Notes under the pieces: model-generated
The model's database searches: none
What the model was told of the DNA's origin: nothing
Seen by the model: only the letters and a program-made list of their open reading frames with translations
Source of the DNA: Fidelibacterota bacterium
GTDB taxonomy: Bacteria > Fidelibacterota > UBA8477 > JABMPR01
Length of the DNA stretch: 64,000 nucleotides
Assembly: GCA_018650795.1 (NCBI GenBank)
Contig: JABIFG010000003.1
Coordinates: 22,232-86,231, forward strand
Direction of reading: 5' to 3'
Position numbers and translations under genes: made by a program
In this document: one piece after another, positions 9,434 through 17,856 of the stretch
Layout: every line of letters begins with the position of its first letter
Position numbering within the stretch: position 1 is the stretch's first letter

Positions 9434-11695
9434 CTAACTTGAAGATTCTGTTAGAATCATTTCAATAAGGAGCACCAGGTCCTGAATATTTACTGACGAA
9501 TCCTGATTAAGATCGGCTAATTCAGCTAACTCAGCATCCAGATCTACATTTGTGATGATTGATTCAAGTAGAAAAACAGCATCAGATATGTTTAACAAAC
9601 CGTCCCTGGTAACATCGCCAGGGAGAAATCTAGGACCCCACCCCAGTACTGAAAAATTGTCAAGTTTAAATCCATCATCTTGAAAAAAGGTATCGCTTTT
9701 CAACTGAAAACTTACCAGGAGATCGGAAGTACCTGCGAATTGGGTTAATGCGATCTGTTCATTTATCCAGCTCTGTGTTCCATGGTAGCCAGGCTCTCCC
9801 AGAGGCTGAACCATACTTCCATTTCCTGATTCTGTATACTGACCACTCAGGGGCGTCCAGCTCATGCCACCATCAATTGAAGCCAGCACCTGACAAAAAT
9901 CATAATTGAATTCAATATCCCAACTGGCATCAAAGCGCAGAACTGGATTGGTATATCCGAGTAGATTAAGAGATTCGGTCAGGATCACGCTAGAATTTGA
10001 AAATGCTGGGTAATTGCCAGCAGGTGAGTCTGTCATGTACTGCTGCACTCCATCTGCCCCAGTTTCGATTCCCCAGGTCTCAGATGTCCACAATGCTGCG
10101 CCTGATTCAAAATCATCAAAAAAGATGGTGTCGGGAACTCCAACAATCCAGGAGAAGGTTTGTACCTGGGTCTCGTACCCAGACATCTCAACTGAGAGGG
10201 TGAGCTGTGCCAATTCGCCATGTGGAGCAATAATTTCAAAACTCAACCCTTCTGATCCATAGTCTTGTAAGGCTTGAGAAGCAAGGCCTGAAACATCAAT
10301 CGAACTTTGAGATGGGATTATGCTACTGTCAGGTGAGTTTAGATACAGCATGGCTGGTGAATTGTCAGCGCCCAAACCTTTGTTCATTACGCTGAGTTCA
10401 CATGTCACCACATCACCTGACTCCAAATTACTATCTGCAATCAGTTCAAAGTTATCCACTTCAATCCACTTGCCAGCGCAGCCGGCAAGATGAATATTCA
10501 TTGTGATATTATCTTCAGCCAAATCAAATATTAATTCCGTTGGTGGCCAAAAGCCTCCATCCATGCCAGCACCGACTTCTGGTGTGAAATTAATTATTCC
10601 CAATTCACCATACATGTAATCCACGGCGTCACCGTTCACTATATAGCCAACAGTTTCAGTTCCAGTTCCAAAGAGATAGTCGTTATCTTCTGTAAGATCC
10701 TGACCCATTTGATTGTAGATATCACCATCGGGTAGTGGTAATTCTACAGATTCATCATATCCAAAAGGCTTTATGAGTAAGTTTCCATAACTATGATAGT
10801 TAAATACAGTTTGAAAATCATGCTCAAGGACAAAATCCCTCACCACCTGAGTTTCAGGCTCAGAGAATGCCTGACTACCACGATAGGTAGTTCCGCAGGA
10901 ATCAGGATTGGAGCCCACATCATTATAACCCCATTGAAAGCCCCAATTTCTATTTAAATCTACACCAGGTAAACTGCTACAGCCCGGCCTTCGATTTTTG
11001 CGGTGCATACCTCCACCACCTGGATTAATCAATTGGTTGTAAACATAACCATCTGGATTAATGACAGGTATAAACCACATTGCTCTTTCATCAACCAGAT
11101 AGGTCATAGTAGCATCCAGATTGTAATTTTCTGCCAGGGACCAGGCAAAATGCATCAAAGTCATCATGGCTGCAGGCTCACGAGCATGGGTGAGCGAATT
11201 ATAAAGGACTTCGGGGTCCCCATCCACAATATTCGGATTGTCTGAAATTTTGAAAGCCCAGATATTGCGCCCTTCGTAACTCAATCCGAGGCTTTGTTTG
11301 GCTGAGACAATCTCTGGGTAGCTGGCATGAAGAGAATCCATACTGGAGACGATTTCATCAAAGGTTAAATAGCCACCCATACTCCCGTAGCCCAACTCTC
11401 TAGCTGCTCCTTGACTCAATCGGGATGCATAGTGAGAACTGAGATCATGAATTAAGTCCTCAGAAATGATGCCCCGGTTTTGAATCTCTTGTTTTTCATT
11501 CTGATTTACAATAGCATCCACATAGACTCCGGGTCGAATATCCAGCCCTTCAGGGTCAATCCCCAGTTCAAGCAAATCAGAAATGATTTCATTTGGGCTG
11601 TCAGACCAAATTCTGATTTTATCATAGGTATCTTGAGCCATCCCGGTATTGAATGCGGATAGTAGGATGAGAGTGCATGTGATTTTATTAATCAT
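9434..11695 (-). CDS. secreted M14 zinc carboxypeptidase with C-terminal dockerin-like domain (tandem paralogue)
   Basis: Same architecture and motifs as 7101..9359. Confidence 0.88.
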   Translation of the reverse strand: MINKITCTLILLSAFNTGMAQDTYDKIRIWSDSPNEIISDLLELGIDPEGLDIRPGVYVDAIVNQNEKQEIQNRGIISEDLIHDLSSHYASRLSQGAARELGYGSMGGYLTFDEIVSSMDSLHASYPEIVSAKQSLGLSYEGRNIWAFKISDNPNIVDGDPEVLYNSLTHAREPAAMMTLMHFAWSLAENYNLDATMTYLVDERAMWFIPVINPDGYVYNQLINPGGGGMHRKNRRPGCSSLPGVDLNRNWGFQWGYNDVGSNPDSCGTTYRGSQAFSEPETQVVRDFVLEHDFQTVFNYHSYGNLLIKPFGYDESVELPLPDGDIYNQMGQDLTEDNDYLFGTGTETVGYIVNGDAVDYMYGELGIINFTPEVGAGMDGGFWPPTELIFDLAEDNITMNIHLAGCAGKWIEVDNFELIADSNLESGDVVTCELSVMNKGLGADNSPAMLYLNSPDSSIIPSQSSIDVSGLASQALQDYGSEGLSFEIIAPHGELAQLTLSVEMSGYETQVQTFSWIVGVPDTIFFDDFESGAALWTSETWGIETGADGVQQYMTDSPAGNYPAFSNSSVILTESLNLLGYTNPVLRFDASWDIEFNYDFCQVLASIDGGMSWTPLSGQYTESGNGSMVQPLGEPGYHGTQSWINEQIALTQFAGTSDLLVSFQLKSDTFFQDDGFKLDNFSVLGWGPRFLPGDVTRDGLLNISDAVFLLESIITNVDLDAELAELADLNQDSSVNIQDLVLLIEMILTESSS

Positions 11696-11713
11696 TCAAT
11701 ACTCCGTCGGCTG

Positions 11714-14641
11714 CTAATAAGAGATGCTAAATACCCAGGGGTTTGAGGCCAGATTATTGACCCACTCAGAATTTTCATAGCGCAATATACTCAGTTCAAG
11801 CTTAAGCTGAAAAGGACGAATCAATGTCGAAATCCAACTATTACGATCCCAATCTGGCTTATAGTTGAGGGTAAAGCCTAAGTCACCCATTCTGGTCCAG
11901 TCCTGAGCATTATCAGATTTTTGTCCCACATCGAAGAAGATTCCAAAATCCAGCAAATCAGGCATATAGGGTAGGCTTCGGAAGGTCAGGTCCAGGTTAT
12001 TTGACCAGATATAATTCATGGGTTGATCGAGAGAATCAGAATAAGCTCTCATGCGACCGCCACCCTTCAAATAATAGCGCGAACCAATCATATCTATATC
12101 TTCCATAGCATGGAGACTGCTGGCACCACGGTTCAAATACACGGATTGTAAATCCTGTGAGGCAACCCGGCTTTTGACAAGATTTGGGGTTGCGCTTGAA
12201 TTGGTCAAAATATTCGAGCGATTGTTAATACTGAAATAGGGCAAGCTCCTTGTCCAACTACTCATGAGGGCTAATTGGCTAAATCCCGATCCATAAGTGC
12301 CCAGATTTCCTGGAGAGGCATAGTAACGCATACTAAAACCATACATTCCAGAAAATAAATTATTCTGTAGATCATACTGAATACCCAGACGGGTCCATCC
12401 AGATTGGTCCTGTGGATCAACCGCGGCATATTTTGCATCCGTTGTCTCAATTCTCAGGGTCAGAAAGTGGAGAGGGTTTTTCCAGAAAAGCCTGGCCCAA
12501 TTCATTTCATAGGCCAACGACCCGAAGACCATTGAACGCCAGGTTTTTGCAGTTCCTGACCATGTTGCCTTAAAGGGTAATCCCACCTGAACTTGATTAA
12601 ATGAAACAGATGCATCTGGATTGCCAGATCCAAAATTCTCATCCAGCCCAAATTGTATGAAATTTCCAGTATTTCGATAGACGCGCTTTACATTTACACC
12701 CAGACCCAAACCAGCTAAGTCACTATAACCAAAATTTGGCTTCCAAAGGTAGAGATTTCTATCATCCGGATAAGCATCCCAACCCTTATAATCATACCGC
12801 CAGGCGTTTTTTCTTTGGCTATCATTGTCACGCCGATCCACGTCGAAGAACACGTTCTCAGCATCTAGATAAACTCGCTCTGGTTGAAAATTTGACTCAA
12901 TTTCGATCACACCATCGTTTCGATATCGAAACTCCTTTAGAGAGGCCGAAGCAGTTTCACCTGTTTTACTAAAGATCGTTGCTGAAATGGGAACAAACAT
13001 ACCGCCCTTATTATCGACATCTATCCGGGTTGTGAAATGACCCTGATCAGGTGATTCCACAGACCAATCAACCAACTTATAGTCCACGAAATGGGTAGTA
13101 CGCAGCCATTGATCAAAGAACCAATCCAGTTCTTCTCCGCAACCGTCTTCCATGGCCTTGACAAATCTAGCTTCATTCACATGCTTAAGAGCCCAGCGTG
13201 AGAAGTAGAGCTGCATGCCAACCAGGAAGCGTTCTTCCCCCAGATAATTTTTCAACATCGCCAGCATAATGGAACCTTTATCATAAGAGTTACTGCTGTA
13301 GGATGCATAATATGAAAAATCGAAACTAGAGGTCGCCATGGGTTCATTCGCTACAGATTGCATATACCGAATTGCCGGTTTCAGCTCAGCTTCTTCATAC
13401 ATTTGACGCGGTAAATGGTCCGACTCAAATTGTGTTATATAATCGCGTGAAAGTTCGTATCCATTTTCTGGATAGTAATGTTCCATATACCAGCGTGTTT
13501 GAAACGTGGTGAGTCCCTCATCTAGCCAGGGATCATCCAATTCATCATTTCCAAATATTCCATAAAACCAATTATGACCGACTTCATGGACGGCCAACCC
13601 TTCACTATCTGTGTAATCCAGAACGATCATGGGATATTCCATACCACCCGTCCCCAATGACTTTACCAGGGATATTTGTGGCCAGGTATACATACCGAAT
13701 TTTCCAGAAAGCCACTCCAGAGATCTTTCCCCCCATTTAACCATATCTTTTGTCCAGTGTGCTCCAACTTGAGTGGTGAATAATGTATGCACATGAATCC
13801 CATTCCACTGACCATGTTCATAGACAAAATCCGGGGAGCACACCCAGGCAAAATCATGGACATTTTCAGCCAGAAAGCTAACTTCACGTCGATCCGAGCT
13901 ATCCAGATCAGTAAGGTACTCACCCCGCTCTGTTCTAAATTCCTTTACCCATTCCTGCCATATTCTTGAAGTATCTACAGTAACTGCATCCCAACCTGGG
14001 TCGCCATCAATGACGACACCTGTCGCCGCAACAACTTGACCGGCAGGGACATCAAGGTGTACGGTAAACTTCCCAAATTCGCCATAAAACTCACCCCAGT
14101 CACCAAAGGGGTCATCGTGCCAGCCATTTTCGTCATATACGACAAATTTCGGATACCATTGGGTAAAATCAAATTGTTGTGCCTTCCACCCAGCCCTACC
14201 GATAAGGGGATGAATGATGGATACCCAGTCCAGTTGTAATGTGAGTGTATCACCTGGAAAAAGATTCTGATTGAGAGTGATATCTAAAATGGTATCATCA
14301 CGGATATCAAACGCCAACGCAAGAGAATCACTGACTGCTTTTTGAACACGGATTCCCGACCAGTCTTTTTCAACTTCGAAAGTCTGACCATAATCAGCCC
14401 AAACTTGCTCTGCAATGGTACCCTCATTAAAAGCATTGTTGTAGAGATGCATGAGAATTTGATTGAGGGTGTCTGGAGAGTGATTAACGTAGAGCAATTC
14501 AGAAGCAGCAGTGAGTGTTTTTTGATCTGAGTCTAAATACACGTCCATATCATACTCAACCCATTGCTGCCAGTATTGACTCATCAACGGAACTGCGAAC
14601 ATTATGAAAAAGAGAATCAGTTGTGTAGATTTGCGTCTCAT
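11714..14641 (-). CDS. M1-family metallopeptidase with C-terminal beta-barrel-like region
   Basis: HEVGHNWFYGIFGNDELDDPWLDEG (HExxH-18-E); last ~340 aa have barrel-like strands ending 'WVFSISY'. Confidence 0.8.
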   Translation of the reverse strand: MRRKSTQLILFFIMFAVPLMSQYWQQWVEYDMDVYLDSDQKTLTAASELLYVNHSPDTLNQILMHLYNNAFNEGTIAEQVWADYGQTFEVEKDWSGIRVQKAVSDSLALAFDIRDDTILDITLNQNLFPGDTLTLQLDWVSIIHPLIGRAGWKAQQFDFTQWYPKFVVYDENGWHDDPFGDWGEFYGEFGKFTVHLDVPAGQVVAATGVVIDGDPGWDAVTVDTSRIWQEWVKEFRTERGEYLTDLDSSDRREVSFLAENVHDFAWVCSPDFVYEHGQWNGIHVHTLFTTQVGAHWTKDMVKWGERSLEWLSGKFGMYTWPQISLVKSLGTGGMEYPMIVLDYTDSEGLAVHEVGHNWFYGIFGNDELDDPWLDEGLTTFQTRWYMEHYYPENGYELSRDYITQFESDHLPRQMYEEAELKPAIRYMQSVANEPMATSSFDFSYYASYSSNSYDKGSIMLAMLKNYLGEERFLVGMQLYFSRWALKHVNEARFVKAMEDGCGEELDWFFDQWLRTTHFVDYKLVDWSVESPDQGHFTTRIDVDNKGGMFVPISATIFSKTGETASASLKEFRYRNDGVIEIESNFQPERVYLDAENVFFDVDRRDNDSQRKNAWRYDYKGWDAYPDDRNLYLWKPNFGYSDLAGLGLGVNVKRVYRNTGNFIQFGLDENFGSGNPDASVSFNQVQVGLPFKATWSGTAKTWRSMVFGSLAYEMNWARLFWKNPLHFLTLRIETTDAKYAAVDPQDQSGWTRLGIQYDLQNNLFSGMYGFSMRYYASPGNLGTYGSGFSQLALMSSWTRSLPYFSINNRSNILTNSSATPNLVKSRVASQDLQSVYLNRGASSLHAMEDIDMIGSRYYLKGGGRMRAYSDSLDQPMNYIWSNNLDLTFRSLPYMPDLLDFGIFFDVGQKSDNAQDWTRMGDLGFTLNYKPDWDRNSWISTLIRPFQLKLELSILRYENSEWVNNLASNPWVFSISY

Positions 14642-14784
14642 GGAATAATCCCCTCAATATCAATTATTGAATACTGTGGTATGAAGTTTCATCGATTGTC
14701 GAATCTATTCCAGACCTGCCAGAAATGTTATACCTAATCAAATGATTTTACAGAGCTATCCGGAGTGAACTATGGCTAGTTGAA

Positions 14785-16554
14785 TTACTCAACCAATTTG
14801 ATGTGAAGTTCCTTGAGTTGCTGGGTATCCACATTTGAGGGCGCCTCATCCATCAATGAAGATGCTGATGTCGTCTTGGGAAAGGCAATGACATCGCGGA
14901 TATTATCTGTACCAGCCAGCAACATAACCAGGCGATCAAATCCAAAGGCGATACCACCATGAGGTGGTGCGCCATAATTGAAGGCTTTGAGTAGGAATCC
15001 AAATCTGGCTTGAGCTTCTGCTTCATCCATACCGATTAATTCAAACATGCGGCTCTGCATTTCGCGGGTATGAATCCTGATGGATCCTCCAGCCACTTCA
15101 TAGCCATTGATCACTAAATCATACGCCTGAGCTCTTACATCTCCTGGGGCCGTATCCATCAACTCAACATCTTCTGGATTTGGAGCAGTGAAGGGGTGGT
15201 GCATGGCGATATAGCGTTTGCTATCCTCATCCCAGTCCAACAGTGGGAAATCTAGCACGAAAAGTGGCTTAATAACACCGCTAGGAATCAAATCCTCACG
15301 TTTCGCCAGCTCAAGACGGAGAGCACCCAGGGATTGGAGTGTCCGGGCTTCAGTATCGGAGACAAAAAATAAAATATCATTGTGCTCTAATTTGAGGTCA
15401 GCAATAACTTCAGTTTGTAATGCTTCAGGGAAAAATTTACTAATACCTGCATTGAAATTATTCTGATCCAGTTTTACAAATGCCAGACCCTTGAGACCAT
15501 AGTAGGTACGCAACCATTCTGTGAGACCGTCGGTGGCTTTCCGTGAATATTTATCAGCAGCATTTTTCAAGACCAGAGTCTTTACTCTGCCGCCAGCTTC
15601 CAGATTATTTTTAAAAACACCAAATTCAGTTTTTTCAGCGTAATGGGCAAACTCCACCAGGGGCATATCAAATCGAACATCTGGCTTGTCACTGCCATAA
15701 GTTTCCATAGCATCTTTGTACTTCATGGTGGGAAAGATTTCTGGCAGGTCATAGTCAAGAATATCTTTAAAAATACCGCGGGCAATCCGGGTTGCGACAC
15801 CTAGGACATCATCCTGATCGACGAACGACATTTCAATATCAATCTGGGTGAATTCAGGCTGTCGATCAGCCCGCAAGTCTTCATCCCTGAAACATTTTAC
15901 GATTTGGAAGTATTTATCAAATCCTGAAATCATCAATAATTGTTTATAGGTTTGTGGGGATTGAGGAAGTGCATAAAACTTACCCTTATGGATTCGACTC
16001 GGTACAAGGTAGTCTCTGGCTCCCTCGGGGGTGGATTTCATAAGTACAGGGGTTTCAAACTCCATAAAACCCTCAGCATTTAATCTACTACGGGCACTTT
16101 GATAAGATTTGGATCTGAGGGCCATGATATTCTGCAACTCGGTAGTTCGTAACTCCAGATAGCGATATTCAAGACGGAGATCCTCATTACCACTTTCACG
16201 ATCCGAAACCATAAACGGTAGGGGTTGTGCCTCATTCAGCACTTCAAGTTCCGTTGCAATAACTTCAACACTACCGGTAGGCATGTTGGGATTTACATTT
16301 CCATCTGGTCTGAGTTGAACGGTTCCTCTGACAGCAACAACATCTTCCATTCCCAGTCTTTTGGCTTCAGCTGCAATGTCGGCATCAAGATCTGGATTAA
16401 AAGTTACCTGCGTTTTACCATAGCGATCGCGGAGATCCAGAAAGATCACACCACCATGATCTCTATTTTTGGCAATCCACCCGTTGAGGATGACTTCCTC
16501 GTTTACATTTTCTGCTGTGAGTTGACCGCAAGTTGTTGTTCGTTTTAGTCGCAT
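14785..16554 (-). CDS. aspS: aspartyl-tRNA synthetase (bacterial type, GAD domain)
   Basis: Class II motifs, 'FRDEDLRADRQPEFTQIDIEMSF', 'GGIAFGFDRLVMLLAG'; likely start MRLKRTTTCG at 16554 rather than 16608. Confidence 0.95.
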   Translation of the reverse strand: MRLKRTTTCGQLTAENVNEEVILNGWIAKNRDHGGVIFLDLRDRYGKTQVTFNPDLDADIAAEAKRLGMEDVVAVRGTVQLRPDGNVNPNMPTGSVEVIATELEVLNEAQPLPFMVSDRESGNEDLRLEYRYLELRTTELQNIMALRSKSYQSARSRLNAEGFMEFETPVLMKSTPEGARDYLVPSRIHKGKFYALPQSPQTYKQLLMISGFDKYFQIVKCFRDEDLRADRQPEFTQIDIEMSFVDQDDVLGVATRIARGIFKDILDYDLPEIFPTMKYKDAMETYGSDKPDVRFDMPLVEFAHYAEKTEFGVFKNNLEAGGRVKTLVLKNAADKYSRKATDGLTEWLRTYYGLKGLAFVKLDQNNFNAGISKFFPEALQTEVIADLKLEHNDILFFVSDTEARTLQSLGALRLELAKREDLIPSGVIKPLFVLDFPLLDWDEDSKRYIAMHHPFTAPNPEDVELMDTAPGDVRAQAYDLVINGYEVAGGSIRIHTREMQSRMFELIGMDEAEAQARFGFLLKAFNYGAPPHGGIAFGFDRLVMLLAGTDNIRDVIAFPKTTSASSLMDEAPSNVDTQQLKELHIKLVE

Positions 16555-16664
16555 ACTGGCTCCGTTATTAAAATCGAGGCAATGTAAACCCCGAGGGGTG
16601 CACATCAATAACGGACATTCGAGTAAGGGGAAATTCTTGGAAAAATTTAATGAGTTCTATATAG

Positions 16665-17048
16665 TTACTTTTTGCGTAGCCGTTGGATCAGCGGGAGAAC
16701 ATCCTCCTGCTCCTTTTGGAAGGGTTGGGAGGTATCCACCCATTGCTGTTCAACTGGTTCAATTATTTGATCATCAACTTCTTCAATCTCTTCATCTGGC
16801 TCTTTAGGCTCAACAACTGCTGGGTCTGCCATTTCGTTGAACATGCTGCCTTTACCAAGAATCAACCAATTGAAATCGAGGTCGTACTCTTCAGATAGGG
16901 GGACAAGTTTGGTACACTTGATTTCCCTCTCACCCATTTCCCAATAGATAATGGTTCGTTTCCCTAGCCCACACAGGCTAGCCACTTCGCGTTGTGTAAG
17001 ACCAACGGCTGCCCGAAATTCCCTTAATCGTTGTGCAACAGGTGACAT
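16665..17048 (-). CDS. XRE-family helix-turn-helix regulator with acidic C-terminal tail
   Basis: 'RLREFRAAVGLTQREVASLCGLGKRTIIYWEMGER'; likely ATG at 17048 with GAGGAAA upstream. Confidence 0.75.
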   Translation of the reverse strand: MSPVAQRLREFRAAVGLTQREVASLCGLGKRTIIYWEMGEREIKCTKLVPLSEEYDLDFNWLILGKGSMFNEMADPAVVEPKEPDEEIEEVDDQIIEPVEQQWVDTSQPFQKEQEDVLPLIQRLRKK

Positions 17049-17092
17049 GTTTCCTCGATTTTTGAACTGCAATAATATGCACCTTGAAAAGA

Positions 17093-17134
17093 CAAAAGTC
17101 AAAAGTCAAAAGTCAGTAGTTAGAAGACAGAAGT
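17093..17134. repeat. degenerate heptanucleotide tandem repeat
   Basis: CAAAAGT x3 then CAGTAGT TAGAAGA CAGAAGT. Confidence 0.7.
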
Positions 17135-17143
17135 TAGTGAGGG

Positions 17144-17725
17144 TCAAACTGAGCGTAGGAAAAGGATCAGCATGGTGTAAAAGGCGCCGCTGATTAAAAC
17201 TTCTGAAATTGAATGCTTTAAATTAATCGGTCCTGATATTTCTTCATCACCCTCATGAGTACCAGGTAGGTGGAAGTCCAGATCAAATGTGACTTCCGTG
17301 GCTACCGGTTGCCCATCGATTCGACCGGGAATCCAATGACTTAATTCAGCGGCCTCAATAGCGGCAGAAAAGAGCAATCCGGGTCCCAGAATTGGACGAA
17401 TCTCTTCAGCATAGCCATCGATATTTATGATGCATTTTATGGTGACACTTCCGTCAAGCCCGATTACCAGGGCAGTGTCAGGATAACTAATATTCGCCTG
17501 GATAGCTTGATAACCCCCCCATGGTATTGGAGGTTTCAAATCAACAAGTGGAGAAGAGTGGCGATAATTATAGGACCCTGGACTTGGTCCGTCGAGTCCG
17601 GGACCCTGGCTTTTTCCGAAAGTAAAGCTAATGAAAACTGCTAAAATGATGGTTACAATTCCCCGCAAGCTACCCTCTCCTGTTAAGTGTTCATTCAATC
17701 TGTTACTGACCTGAATAATTGGCAA
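17144..17725 (-). CDS. TonB C-terminal-domain-like protein
   Basis: 'GLDGSVTIKCIINIDGYAEEIRPILGPGLLFSAAIEAAELSHWIPGRIDGQPVATEVTFDLDF' resembles the TonB C-terminal domain; next to a TBDR. Confidence 0.6.
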   Translation of the reverse strand: MPIIQVSNRLNEHLTGEGSLRGIVTIILAVFISFTFGKSQGPGLDGPSPGSYNYRHSSPLVDLKPPIPWGGYQAIQANISYPDTALVIGLDGSVTIKCIINIDGYAEEIRPILGPGLLFSAAIEAAELSHWIPGRIDGQPVATEVTFDLDFHLPGTHEGDEEISGPINLKHSISEVLISGAFYTMLILFLRSV

Positions 17726-17856
17726 GCAACATCTTAAAGCAACTCAATATTCATTCGTCTTTCACTCCATACCAGCCGGCTGCATTTATTTCATACAAAT
17801 CCATTACCCATTAACTTGCTCTATGAATCGATCTCAGGATTTTTCATATTCGTCGG

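Noticed and set aside
7254-14530. Many 60-90 aa + strand ORFs over the peptidase genes
   Set aside because: Antisense to long, motif-bearing coding regions; no family signals
17093-17134. CRISPR-like array
   Set aside because: Units are 7 nt with no spacers; a simple tandem repeat, and no cas genes in the window
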